Assembly (NCBI GenBank): GCA_030041545.1
Contig: JASHNQ010000005.1
Coordinates: 1-64,000 of the forward strand
Origin: a candidate division FCPU426 bacterium
GTDB lineage: Bacteria > Oederibacteriota > Muellerivitia > Muellerivitales > Muellerivitaceae
Direction: 5' to 3'
DNA: 64,000 bases
A program made the translations under genes and the position numbers. Below the pieces are notes generated by a model. The model was not told the DNA's origin. It searched no databases and saw only the letters and a list, made by a program, of their open reading frames with translations. Positions within the stretch are counted from its first letter, which is position 1; every line of letters begins with the position of its first letter. Shown in pieces: positions 28,653-37,918 of the stretch.

Positions 28653-29891
28653 TAGGAACCCAACCGGCGTTCCCGCTTGGAAAGCCGGGAAAATTTGGGT
28701 TTGGTCCTGGATCCCCAAATGGCCGGAAAGGGCCTCGGAAAGGACCTGGCGGAAGTCGGTGGTCACCTGTAGGTCCCGGTTCTCGAAAAGGTTCTCCGGC
28801 TCCAGGCCCGGCCAGCGGCCGTAAACCTTGCCGCCCTTCACCCCTCCGCCGAAAAGCATCATGACGCTGGCATGGCCGTGGTCCGTGCCCCGGTTGCCGT
28901 TCTCCACCAGGGTGCGGCCGAATTCGGTCATGGAAACCAAGAGCACATCGTTTGCTTGATCTCCCAAATCCCGGTAAAAGGCCGCAATGGCCCCGCCTAG
29001 ATCGGCCAGCCCCTTTTGGAGGCGGTTTTCTTCCTGGACGTGGTCATCCCACCCGCCGATATCCACAAACCCAACTTTCAACCCCGCCTTGGCCTTGATG
29101 ATGCGCGCCAGTTGGAAGAAACCCTGGCTTTCCTTGCTCTTGGGGTAACCCACGTCTTCAGCCTTTTGGGCTCCGTCCCCCAGGATCTTCTGCAAGGCGT
29201 CCACGGAGTCCCGCGTTTCCTTGCCCGCGCCCGAGAGTAATTGGTCGATGCTTTGTTCGTACATCTGTTCAAAGGTGGCTTCCTCACCCGGGCCCCCGAA
29301 AAAGCGGTAGGACTGCATATTGGTGAAGGTGGTGACCGGGAAGTCCCCCCGCAAAATGCGGGGAAGGCGCGGGCTGACCGCCACTGCCGCCAGGGAGGAT
29401 TTGGGCCGTTTGGGCAGATCCTGCATCGATCGGTTTAGCCAGCCGTCCGGCGTGGTCTTAATTCCCGGCGTGCCGGTTTCCATGTTGTCCTGGGCGTCAA
29501 AGTGGGAACGGGTGCCATCCGGGCTGCCGGCGGCCTGGACCACGGCGAATTGGCCGGACTTCCAAAGTGGCAGGAGGGGCGTCATGGCCGGATGGAGGCC
29601 AAATTGCCCGTCCAGGTCCAAAACGCCCTTGTCTTGGCCGGGCAACCCCAGGGCAATGGTGGGTCGGCTTTTTCGGTAAATGGGGTCGTTAAAGGGCACG
29701 ACGATATTCAGGCCGTCAGCCGCGCCCCGCTGGAAGAGTACAACTAGGACCTTGCTGGAGGAAGAAGGGGCTGCCGAAGCCGCGGCCCAGGCCCACCGTG
29801 GCAGGCTGTGGAAGGCCAGCCCGGCGGCCGCCGTGCCGCTGATCTTCAGGAAATCTCGGCGGGATAAGCGGATTTGTTTGGAATGTATCAT
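28647..29891 (-). CDS. DUF1501 family protein (Tat-exported)
   Basis: LSRRDFLKISGTAAAGLAF Tat-like signal; KVLVVLFQRGAADGLNIVVPF..FGLHPAMTPLLPLWKSGQFAVVQAAGSPDGTRSHFDAQDNMETG. Confidence 0.92.
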   Translation of the reverse strand: MIHSKQIRLSRRDFLKISGTAAAGLAFHSLPRWAWAAASAAPSSSSKVLVVLFQRGAADGLNIVVPFNDPIYRKSRPTIALGLPGQDKGVLDLDGQFGLHPAMTPLLPLWKSGQFAVVQAAGSPDGTRSHFDAQDNMETGTPGIKTTPDGWLNRSMQDLPKRPKSSLAAVAVSPRLPRILRGDFPVTTFTNMQSYRFFGGPGEEATFEQMYEQSIDQLLSGAGKETRDSVDALQKILGDGAQKAEDVGYPKSKESQGFFQLARIIKAKAGLKVGFVDIGGWDDHVQEENRLQKGLADLGGAIAAFYRDLGDQANDVLLVSMTEFGRTLVENGNRGTDHGHASVMMLFGGGVKGGKVYGRWPGLEPENLFENRDLQVTTDFRQVLSEALSGHLGIQDQTQIFPAFQAGTPVGFLS

Positions 29892-29991
29892 TTTAAGCCC
29901 CCCTCTAAAAACCGTTCAAACTACCAAGGCACAAGAAGGAGCAAAAAAATCCGTTCTTGGTGACTTGGTGCCCTTAGTGGTTAAATCGCCT

Positions 29992-31674
29992 TTATCTTTT
30001 TTGAAAATCCGGCGAGCCCAGCACCAGCGCGCCCAGCTTGGCCACCTGGATTTCCTTGTTCCGGTCATCCAAAACCGCGTGGGTGATTTCAGGATCCTTC
30101 AGCCTTTTCATCAACACCCGCCGGGTCGAAGAAGACACCTGGTTTTGCAGGAAGGCCCTGAAAAAACCGTTCAGTATTCTTTTCTCGTCGTTGGTTTGCG
30201 CGGCGGGCACCACCTGGGCCAGGTCCACCGTGGCTTGCGAGCGGTTGTTGCTCAAAAGCGCCAAACCGTAATTCATGCGGTTGAGCAGTTCCGCCGAGGA
30301 AATCCAACTTTTGGCGTCGTCCGGGTAGCCGGTGGGCGGCTCGCACTGGTAAAGGGGCTCACCCATGGCGGCCAGGTATTGGGAAAGCTTGACCGGGTCC
30401 TCGATTTTGGCGTTAGTGGCCCGTAGCGCGCTCACCAGGTATTCCAAGGGAGTTTTCACCTTGGCAAGGTAAACCTTAGGGCTGTAGAACTCCGGGGATG
30501 TGAAAAGCGTCCTGAGCATTTCTTTGATTTCCCCGTCGGTTTCCATGTACTTGCCCGCTACCTTTTTGACGAGGCCCTCCGGCGGATTGTCGGAAACGAA
30601 ACGGCGGCAAAGCTCGAAGGAAATGAAATGGGCCGTGGCGGGCTGCCGGCAAAGAAGGTCCAGCACCTCTTCGCCCTCATGCTCGGCCATGCTGTCCGCC
30701 TCCTCCGGGCCGAACTTTTGTCCCAAGATGACCTTTTCCCCAAGGTCGTGCATGCGCGGATGGAATTGGAATTGGAAGATCGTGGCCGGGTCAACGTATT
30801 TATGGTTGGGGTTCAACAAGAAATAGGGTCCCTGGAAGCTCCAGCCCGTCAGGGCCCTCGCCACCTCGATGACGTCCTGCTGGGTATAGCCCCCGTCCAC
30901 GCCCAGGGTGTGGAGTTCCATCAGCTCCCGCGCGTAATTTTCGTTGAGCCCCGCGTTTTGCTTGGGTTTGCCCGCCCGGTTTTCCATCATGGCCATCATC
31001 TGGGGGTAGGCCGACATCTCGTCTTCCGGCACATATCGGGGGTCCACGGTGCTATTGACGTTATCCAAGTATTCCAGCATGGCCGGGCTATGCGCCACGG
31101 CCCCCACCAGGTCCCGGAACCGGCCGAAAACGCGGGGGCGGATCACCTCCCTTTCGTAGGAAGTCAGGGTCCATTTCACCTGGTTCTTTTGGAAACTAAC
31201 GTTGAAGTGGTTGAACCAGAAGTCGGTCATGACTTCCTGGAGTTGTCGCCGGCTGTCCACGGCGCGGATGAGTTTTGCCGCGGAAAGCTCGTCCAATATC
31301 TTCCGCGGCTTTTCGTTGATGGCTTTTATCTTGTCCGGGTCCACGCCGTCAAGGTTGGCTTTCTTGAGCGCGAATGGGGCGGGCGGATAGGCCCGGAACA
31401 GGTCGTAACTGGACATCTTGAGGGTGGAATAACCTTCCAATTCCTTTTCACATGGGCTGTCGTCGATATGGCCGGGATTCAGCTGCTCATCCATAAAGGC
31501 CTTCAGGCCCATCTTCCGGACCCGGTCCAGGTCACCGGGCCTGGGGCCGAAGGTGATGCGGTTTAAAAGATGCAGGCATTTTTGTTGGTAGGTTAAGGGG
31601 GTTGCGGCGCCCAGGGCCGGCAGGCCCCAAAGGAATGGGATTCCAAGCGGCAAAAGAAGGAGCGTTTTCCTCAC
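29992..31674 (-). CDS. DUF1800 family protein
   Basis: LLNRITFGPRPGDLDRVRKMGLKAFMDEQLNPG..LQEVMTDFWFNHFNV..NENYARELMELHTLGVDGGYTQQDVIEVARALTGW; pairs with DUF1501. Confidence 0.93.
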   Translation of the reverse strand: MRKTLLLLPLGIPFLWGLPALGAATPLTYQQKCLHLLNRITFGPRPGDLDRVRKMGLKAFMDEQLNPGHIDDSPCEKELEGYSTLKMSSYDLFRAYPPAPFALKKANLDGVDPDKIKAINEKPRKILDELSAAKLIRAVDSRRQLQEVMTDFWFNHFNVSFQKNQVKWTLTSYEREVIRPRVFGRFRDLVGAVAHSPAMLEYLDNVNSTVDPRYVPEDEMSAYPQMMAMMENRAGKPKQNAGLNENYARELMELHTLGVDGGYTQQDVIEVARALTGWSFQGPYFLLNPNHKYVDPATIFQFQFHPRMHDLGEKVILGQKFGPEEADSMAEHEGEEVLDLLCRQPATAHFISFELCRRFVSDNPPEGLVKKVAGKYMETDGEIKEMLRTLFTSPEFYSPKVYLAKVKTPLEYLVSALRATNAKIEDPVKLSQYLAAMGEPLYQCEPPTGYPDDAKSWISSAELLNRMNYGLALLSNNRSQATVDLAQVVPAAQTNDEKRILNGFFRAFLQNQVSSSTRRVLMKRLKDPEITHAVLDDRNKEIQVAKLGALVLGSPDFQKR

Positions 31675-31742
31675 GGTTTTTCCTTCAGCGGATATACGAT
31701 CTTCAAGAATTAGACGAAGCGGCGTTGATGGAAGTTCAAAAC

Positions 31743-31903
31743 GGTAGTGTCTCAGTTTGAATGGCCTAATCCAACTTCACCCTCACCCCTCCCTCTCCCC
31801 TCAAGGGAGAGGGGGAAATACCCGCAAAAACCCTCGCCCCTTGGGGAGAGGGTAGGGTGAGGGGTGTCTGGGATTTTTGTTGAAACGAAACTGATGCACT
31901 ACC
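31743..31903. mobile_element. MITE-like palindromic element, R-L type, 8-bp TSD TTCAAAAC
   Basis: TIR ggtagtgtctcagttt / aaactgatgcactacc; ttcaaaac at 31735-31742 and 31904-31911. Confidence 0.9.
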
Positions 31904-32131
31904 TTCAAAACCAAGTCTTCCGACAGGAAACAGGTCCGGGAGTAAACTACCTGTTAATGGGAAACATCAAAATATCCGCCCCCTTTTATTTCGGGGGGAA
32001 AAGTGTAATAAATGGACGCCTTTTAAAATGAACCGGGTTGAATCCATTGGCCCGGTCCAATCGTCTAAAAGGCACCTGTCCGACTGGGTCACCCAGGCCG
32101 GGCCGGAAAAAAATCAGGAGGATTTGTCTCT

Positions 32132-32437
32132 ATGAGAAAGCATCTTCGGAAGCTGGTTTTGGGAGTGGGAATGCTGGGCTTGCTGGCCATGCCGATGGTG
32201 GTCAAGGCGCAAGGCATCGACTTGACCATCAATGTGGGCACGGATGACCAGGCTCATTTCGATTTCAAGGGCGGACCCGCGCACCACGACCGCTTGATCT
32301 GGCAAGCCGCCCAGCAGCTGAAAAACGCCAAGCATACCTTGTGGAAGGCCCCCAATGATTTCCATGGCCACAAGGCGGATGCCATCATGGCCATCAATCA
32401 CGCGCTGGATCAGCTGAAAGCCTGTGAGGGTATGTAA
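32132..32437 (+). CDS. Small secreted hypothetical protein
   Basis: Signal peptide MRKHLRKLVLGVGMLGLLAMPMVVKA; preceded by aggaggatttg RBS; followed by a strong terminator. Confidence 0.75.
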   Translation: MRKHLRKLVLGVGMLGLLAMPMVVKAQGIDLTINVGTDDQAHFDFKGGPAHHDRLIWQAAQQLKNAKHTLWKAPNDFHGHKADAIMAINHALDQLKACEGM

Positions 32438-32457
32438 GAATTTTTTTGAGTTTCATC

Positions 32458-32491
32458 AAAGCCACCGGCTTTGCCGGTGGCTTTTTTATTT
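32458..32491 (+). terminator. Rho-independent terminator
   Basis: aaagccaccggctttgccggtggcttttttatt: GC stem plus T-run. Confidence 0.9.
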
Positions 32492-32571
32492 GGGGTTGCA
32501 ACAAAACCCAAAATATTTTCACCACAAGCCCCTTCGGGGCCACAAAGTAAAGATATTTTTGTTAGAGTCCC

Positions 32572-33084
32572 TTAAAGTCCGTTTGGCACCGGCATCGGCG
32601 TGTCGGTCGGCTCCGAGCCCGGCGGCGGTCCCTGGAGGAATTGGCCTTCCCGGTAACGCATGAGGACTTGGCCATTTTTCGCGTAAAGGTAATCCATGGA
32701 AAGGTCCGATTCCTGGAGGGTGACCCCGAAGTTTTTCTTCAGGTTCGGGTTGAGCTTCAAGATGACCTTCAGGAAGTTCTCCAGGACGGTTTGGGAGGTT
32801 TTCGGGTCCCCTTGGGTGCCGATCACCGTGACGTCGATTCCCTGCCGGTCCGGGTTATAAACCGCCACCACGCGGCAGGTTTGACCGCCGTCAAATAGGC
32901 CGCCCGAATTTTTAGCCTCTAAAATCGTCCCAAAGGTGGTCAGGCAAGCCTGAAGGTAATAGGCCACGCTCTCACCAGCGGGGATTTCCCGGGTCTTCGC
33001 CAAGTCCCCATTGCCGGCCCAGACCCAAGCCGTTCCCAAGAGGAATAGCGCAACCGCGGTTCCAACGGTTTTTCTCAAAACCAT
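32572..33084 (-). CDS. Secreted hypothetical protein
   Basis: Signal-like N-terminus (GTAVALFLLGTAWVWA), conserved-looking soluble body. Confidence 0.6.
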   Translation of the reverse strand: MVLRKTVGTAVALFLLGTAWVWAGNGDLAKTREIPAGESVAYYLQACLTTFGTILEAKNSGGLFDGGQTCRVVAVYNPDRQGIDVTVIGTQGDPKTSQTVLENFLKVILKLNPNLKKNFGVTLQESDLSMDYLYAKNGQVLMRYREGQFLQGPPPGSEPTDTPMPVPNGL

Positions 33085-33094
33085 GACGTCCTCC

Positions 33095-34189
33095 TTACAC
33101 GTTGAACCTGAAATGCACCACGTCGCCGTCCTTCATCACGTATTCCTTGCCCTCGGTGCGCAGTTTCCCCGCCTCCCGGGCCTTCACGGCGGAGCCGGCC
33201 GCGACGAGGTCCTCATAAGAATAAACCTCGGCCTTGATGAAACCCCGCTCGATGTCCGAGTGGATCTTGCCCGCCGCCTGGGGCGCCAGGGTGCCCTTTA
33301 CGATGGTCCAGGCCTTGGACTCCATGGGGCCGGCCGTGAAAAAGGAGATCAGCCCCAGCGTTTCGTAGGATTTTCGGATGATGGCGTGAAGCCCCCGTTC
33401 CTGAATGCCCAGGTCGGCCAGGAATTGTTTCGCGTCCTCCTCCGGCAGCTCCGCCACCTCGGCCTCGATCTTGGCGGAAATGGGCAGGCAAGGGGCGTGA
33501 TGGGCGGCCGCGTAGTCCTGAAGTTCCCGGTAATGTTTGTTCTTGGAAACATCCGCCAGGTCTTTTTCCGAGACGTTCCCGATGAAAAGGAAAGGCTTGC
33601 GGGTGAGGAGGCTCAGTTCCTTGAGTTTTTTTTCCTGTTCAGGAGTGGCCGGAACCGTGACGGCCGGTTTGGCCTCCTCCAGCGCCTTCCGCGCCAAGGT
33701 GAATAAATCCCATTCCGCAACGGCTTCCTTATCCCCGGCTTTCTTGCCCTTTTCCGTCCTTTGCAGGCGCTTGTCCACGGTTTCCAGGTCGGCCAGGCAA
33801 AGCTCGGTCAGGATGATCTCAACGTCGCGGACGGGATGGATGGAGCCTTCCACGTGGGTGATGTTGGCGTCCTCGAAGCACCGCACCACCATGGCGATGG
33901 CGTCCACCTCGCGGATATGGGAAAGGAATTTGTTGCCCAGGCCCTCGCCCTTGCTGGCGCCCTTGACCAGCCCGGCGATGTCCACGAACTCCACGATGGC
34001 CGGGACCCGTTTCGCGCTTTTTTCCATTTCCGCCAGCCGGTCGATCCGCGCATCCGGCACCGTCACCACGCCCACGTTGGGATCGATGGTGCAGAAGGGG
34101 TAGTTTTCCGCAGGGGCCTTGGACTTGGTGATGGCGTTGAACAGGGTGGATTTACCCACGTTGGGCAGGCCGACGATTCCGATTTTCAA
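33095..34189 (-). CDS. ychF: Ribosome-binding ATPase YchF
   Basis: MKIGIVGLPNVGKSTLFNAITKSKAPAENYPFCTIDPNVGVV..FVDIAGLVKGASKGEGLGNKFLSHIREVDAI..IERGFIKAEVYSYEDL. Confidence 0.97.
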   Translation of the reverse strand: MKIGIVGLPNVGKSTLFNAITKSKAPAENYPFCTIDPNVGVVTVPDARIDRLAEMEKSAKRVPAIVEFVDIAGLVKGASKGEGLGNKFLSHIREVDAIAMVVRCFEDANITHVEGSIHPVRDVEIILTELCLADLETVDKRLQRTEKGKKAGDKEAVAEWDLFTLARKALEEAKPAVTVPATPEQEKKLKELSLLTRKPFLFIGNVSEKDLADVSKNKHYRELQDYAAAHHAPCLPISAKIEAEVAELPEEDAKQFLADLGIQERGLHAIIRKSYETLGLISFFTAGPMESKAWTIVKGTLAPQAAGKIHSDIERGFIKAEVYSYEDLVAAGSAVKAREAGKLRTEGKEYVMKDGDVVHFRFNV

Positions 34190-34210
34190 TGTAAAACCTC
34201 AAGCCAGGAT

Positions 34211-34348
34211 AAACCGCGAAGGCGCGAAGACCACGAATGGATTCATGGATTCAACCAAAACAAACGAGCGAATTAAAACCTGAGTTCGTCCGCCAAAACA
34301 ACCTTCCGGTTTGATTTTCTTCGCGGTCTCCGCGCCTTCGCGGTGAAA
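34211..34348. repeat. Inverted intergenic repeat, CGCGAAG family
   Basis: ccgcgaaggcgcgaagaccac...ttcgcggtctccgcgccttcgcgg. Confidence 0.8.
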
Positions 34349-34357
34349 AGCATCGCT

Positions 34358-35206
34358 TTATTGAATTTTTTGGATCAATACCGGCGTCTGGGTGGGTTTG
34401 GGCACCAGCTGAAGCGCCCAGGGGCCCGCGTTTCCGGCGGTGGAAGCCGGGGCGGCCGCGATCAACGTTTCGTCGTACCAAAGGACGGTCTTGTCCGAGT
34501 AGTCCTCCATGCGCTTGAACCGGACCGCGTAATCGCCGGCGGGCATGGGGCCCAAAAGAACCGCGGCCACGGCGTTTTGGGTGAAATCCACCTCGGGGGT
34601 ATCGGCGCCCGGCTGCAAAAGCGCCCAATAAACCCTAAAGCGGCTGGGGTCGGTGATCAGTTCCTGCGCCGGGGCGGCCACGGGTGACGTATTTCCATTC
34701 CAATGGGGCAGGTTGGTGAGGTCCGAGACAAAGTCCAGCGAGGACGAAACCCCTAAAAAATGGTTTTTCGAAAGCCATCGCTTGGTTTCTTTAACCAAGC
34801 CGTTTTCCCCCGCGTTTTGGATGAAATGGGTCAACCAGGCCAAGGCCAGGAATACCAGTAAAACACCCAAGATGGGCTTGAGCGAGGAGGACCTCGACCT
34901 CTCCGGCGCCTGTGAGTCGGGCGGCCTTGCCCGCTTGTTTTTTTTGGAAACCCCTTCCGGTTCCTTGCGGGGGGAGGTCTTAGGCGCCTTGAAAAACCAG
35001 CGGAGGATTTTCAAATCCAAGGGTTCGGAAGGAGGGTTGGCCGAAACCGCCGGCGATTTGGGACCCCCGCCGCGCAGCTGGTCCAACTCCTTCCGGGCGG
35101 AAGCGCAAAGGTTCAAATGCCGGGCCACCATGCGCCTCTCCCGGGCCGTCAGGCGGTCGTCCAAGTAGCCCCGCAATAACGGATGTAATTGTTCGCACTC
35201 GTTCAT
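34358..35206 (-). CDS. Membrane anti-sigma-factor-like protein with zinc-finger (zf-HC2-like) N-terminus
   Basis: MNECEQLHPLLRGYLDDRLTARERRMVARHLNLCASARKEL followed by one TM segment. Confidence 0.6.
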   Translation of the reverse strand: MNECEQLHPLLRGYLDDRLTARERRMVARHLNLCASARKELDQLRGGGPKSPAVSANPPSEPLDLKILRWFFKAPKTSPRKEPEGVSKKNKRARPPDSQAPERSRSSSLKPILGVLLVFLALAWLTHFIQNAGENGLVKETKRWLSKNHFLGVSSSLDFVSDLTNLPHWNGNTSPVAAPAQELITDPSRFRVYWALLQPGADTPEVDFTQNAVAAVLLGPMPAGDYAVRFKRMEDYSDKTVLWYDETLIAAAPASTAGNAGPWALQLVPKPTQTPVLIQKIQ

Positions 35207-35318
35207 GGATTTCCCGCCGTTCTTCCCGCCTTAAAAGGGGAGCCTTGACCCGGCTCATGATGCACAAAAAAGCCTCTGGAATCAAAACTAAAATGGGCTC
35301 GGCCGGTTGGCCTTTTGC

Positions 35319-35480
35319 GGTAGTGTCTCAGTTTGAATGGCCTAATCCAACTTCACCCTCACCCCTCCCTCTCCCCTCAAGGGAGAGGGGGAAATACCCG
35401 CAAAAACCCTCGCCCCTTGGGGGAGAGGGTAGGGTGAGGGGTGTCTGGGATTTTTGTTGAAACGAAACTGATGCACTACC
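35319..35480. mobile_element. MITE-like palindromic element, R-L type, 8-bp TSD CCTTTTGC
   Basis: Nearly identical to 31743-31903 (one G indel); ccttttgc at 35311-35318 and 35481-35488. Confidence 0.92.
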
Positions 35481-35596
35481 CCTTTTGCGGAAATCCGGCG
35501 ATAACCGGCAAAACAGTCTTCCTTCCCTTGACTTTTGGTTGTCGCCTGCATACCGTAGGCCAGTTGTTTAAAAAAACCACAGGGGAGGCTTGGTTT

Positions 35597-36190
35597 ATGG
35601 AGACAACTCCGATGTACATTGCGGAAATGGTCATCCGCTGGCTGCATGTGGTGGCGGGAATCTTGTGGATCGGGCTTCTTTATTTCTTTAATTTCGTCAA
35701 TGCCAACTTTGCCAAAACCCTGGACGCCGATTCCAAGAAAAAGGTAGTGCCCGAACTCATGCCGCGGGCCCTATTTTTCTTCCGTTGGGCGGCCATGTTT
35801 ACCTTTATTTTGGGACTCTTGTTGATTTACTTTGTCTATTTGGCCCCGAGTGGTGCCCGTTATGGGAATCTCATGACCAATCCTATACTGATCGGCGTTC
35901 TTTTCGGGCTTGTCATGTGGTTCAACGTCTGGTTCATTATTTGGCCCGGCCAGCGCAAGATCATCAATGGCATCAAAACGGGCAACCCCGCACCAGCCGA
36001 CGTCGTTGCCCGTGCTACCAACGCTTCCAAGCTCAATACTTATCTCTCGATTCCATTGGTTTTCTTCATGCTGGCCGGTCCTCATTTTTCTTCGCTGCAA
36101 TGGTATTGGGAATTAGTTGTGGTGGCGGTTGGTTTCGCCATTGCTTGGCATTTATACAAAATCGGGGCCAAAGTCTCCACCAACGTTTAA
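35597..36190 (+). CDS. Urate hydroxylase PuuD-like membrane protein
   Basis: MVIRWLHVVAGILWIGLLYFFNFVNANFAKTLD..LMPRALFFFRWAAMFTFILGLLLIYFVY..MWFNVWFIIWPGQRKIING; start at 35597. Confidence 0.7.
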   Translation: METTPMYIAEMVIRWLHVVAGILWIGLLYFFNFVNANFAKTLDADSKKKVVPELMPRALFFFRWAAMFTFILGLLLIYFVYLAPSGARYGNLMTNPILIGVLFGLVMWFNVWFIIWPGQRKIINGIKTGNPAPADVVARATNASKLNTYLSIPLVFFMLAGPHFSSLQWYWELVVVAVGFAIAWHLYKIGAKVSTNV

Positions 36191-36207
36191 ATTCCTTTTG
36201 TCCTAAC

Positions 36208-36246
36208 AAAAAAGGCCCTGGGTGTCCCAGGGCCTTTTTTGTTTTT
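36208..36246 (+). terminator. Rho-independent terminator
   Basis: aaaaaaggccctgggtgtcccagggccttttttgttttttt. Confidence 0.92.
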
Positions 36247-36260
36247 TTCATCCAAAGGCT

Positions 36261-36815
36261 TTAATTGATGGTCGGATGCATTCCGGGGACGTTGTTGAGG
36301 ATTTCGGAGTTGAACTCCAATTTATGGTCCAGGAAGCGCTTGAGGTAGGTCCGGCGCAGGTTCTTGAAGAACTTCTCCAGCTCCGCATCGGCGTTGTTGG
36401 ATTCCAGCGCCAAAAGATTCAAGGCGATGGCAAACGCCGTTTCCACGTGCTCGTGACGGAATTCGATGCTTTTATCCACATATTGGTTATACCGCCGGAT
36501 TCCCTTCCGATAGATATCGATGGCCTTGAGGTTGTTATTTCCCTGGTAATACTTGCCCATGAGGTAAAAAACCTCCAAATCCAGGACGTCCGAATGCTCG
36601 ATATTCTCGAATTGGTTGACGGCCTCGACGATGTGGATTTTGGAGCTGGCGTCCTGGAAATAACTGTTGAGGCAGTACTTGGCGTATCGGGCCCGCAGGT
36701 AATGGTCCTGGGGGTTCCGGCGGAGGGCCTCCTTATACTTCCGGAGTTCCACCACACGCACCAGTTTCTTAAGCAAGGACAGGAAAGGGGAAAAAATGCC
36801 GGCGATGAAATTCAT
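36261..36815 (-). CDS. TPR-like hypothetical protein
   Basis: ELRKYKEALRRNPQDHYLRARYAKYCLNSYF..VFYLMGKYYQGNNNLKAIDIYRKGIRRY: helical repeat pattern. Confidence 0.6.
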   Translation of the reverse strand: MNFIAGIFSPFLSLLKKLVRVVELRKYKEALRRNPQDHYLRARYAKYCLNSYFQDASSKIHIVEAVNQFENIEHSDVLDLEVFYLMGKYYQGNNNLKAIDIYRKGIRRYNQYVDKSIEFRHEHVETAFAIALNLLALESNNADAELEKFFKNLRRTYLKRFLDHKLEFNSEILNNVPGMHPTIN

Positions 36816-36998
36816 GGTGAAAAAAGTTTAGCACCGCTTGGAAAAGCTTGTCAAAGTTAAAGCGATTGCCAAAAAAATTTGTTAGCAATATTTTCGGCCG
36901 GTTTTGGAAGTTCATGGGCCATAAAGTCCCCCCCAGGCCTATATTTACGTGGAACAAAATTAAACAAGAACATGGGTTGTTGAAGGGCTCCTAATAAA

Positions 36999-37457
36999 TT
37001 AAAGCTCCTCGCCCGTGGACGGGCCTTGAAGGGTATGCAAGAGATCGACTTGCTGGGGGGTCAGGATTTTTTTCTCCAATTCCAGCTTGGCCTTCACTTT
37101 TTGGCTTAACCTCTGGCCGTAAAGCACGCCGATTTCCTGCGTGATCAAATCCAGCCGTGTTTGGTCCGGGTCCGGTTTCTCCAATTCGTTTTCCAACTCC
37201 ACCTCTTTCACCTTGATCTGGCCTTCGACGACGGCCATTTCCCTGCGGTAGGTGTGGCGGTTCTTCAGCACCGCCTGGCGCTGTTCGCCGGTCAGTTGGA
37301 GCTTGTCCATGATTTGGCGCCAGGTGAGGTGGGCCGACTGGGTTTCCGTCGCTTTGGCCTTGGCCGAATTTTCGGCGGGGGGGTCGGCCATGGAAAAGGC
37401 AGTCGCCGCCAAAGCCAATAAAAAGAAAACCGGCACTGCCCGCCTGTGGTTCACCAT
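36999..37457 (-). CDS. Spy/CpxP-like periplasmic protein
   Basis: Signal peptide plus KLQLTGEQRQAVLKNR and KKILTPQQVDLLHTLQ (two LTxxQ motifs). Confidence 0.65.
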   Translation of the reverse strand: MVNHRRAVPVFFLLALAATAFSMADPPAENSAKAKATETQSAHLTWRQIMDKLQLTGEQRQAVLKNRHTYRREMAVVEGQIKVKEVELENELEKPDPDQTRLDLITQEIGVLYGQRLSQKVKAKLELEKKILTPQQVDLLHTLQGPSTGEEL

Positions 37458-37474
37458 GGTGCCTCCCAGAGTTT

Positions 37475-37909
37475 TTAAAGAAGGATCTCGTCATCCGCCA
37501 GGACATTCGAATGTTCGTCATCGGTTTCCTTCAGAAGGTTGGGGGCGGAGGTGGAGGGATCCGTCAACAGGATGGGTAATTTCACCACGCCCAAATCGCG
37601 CTCAACGCCGACTGTGGGATTGGAAACGGAGAGAAGGTACTCCGCCACCGCTTGGTTGTCGCCGATGGAAACCTCGTGATAGAGGGTGCCCGTCAGGACC
37701 AGGCAGAGGCAGGCCGCCGCGACCCATCGCACCGGATGGCCCCAGGGCCTCCAGACGATGTGCCGCCCGGCGTTCGCCCGTGAGGCGATGCGTTCCTCGA
37801 TCTTGTACCAAACCCGGTTGAAAACGTCCTCACCCGGGGCCGCCTTGGCCATTTGCCTTAACGTTTTTAAGATGTTCCGTTCTTTCATGGTTCGCTTCAT
37901 GGTATTCAC
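37475..37909 (-). CDS. Putative anti-sigma factor (single TM)
   Basis: Directly downstream of the ECF sigma gene; VRWVAAACLCLVLTGTLYHEV TM segment. Confidence 0.5.
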   Translation of the reverse strand: MNTMKRTMKERNILKTLRQMAKAAPGEDVFNRVWYKIEERIASRANAGRHIVWRPWGHPVRWVAAACLCLVLTGTLYHEVSIGDNQAVAEYLLSVSNPTVGVERDLGVVKLPILLTDPSTSAPNLLKETDDEHSNVLADDEILL

Positions 37910-37918
37910 CCCGCAGCC

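Noticed and set aside
29992-31674. DUF1800/DUF1501 pair as a novel system
   Set aside because: This pairing is common and already known, though functionally uncharacterised.
34190-34628. Minus-strand ORF 34251-34628
   Set aside because: Shadow frame of the anti-sigma-like gene and intergenic repeat.
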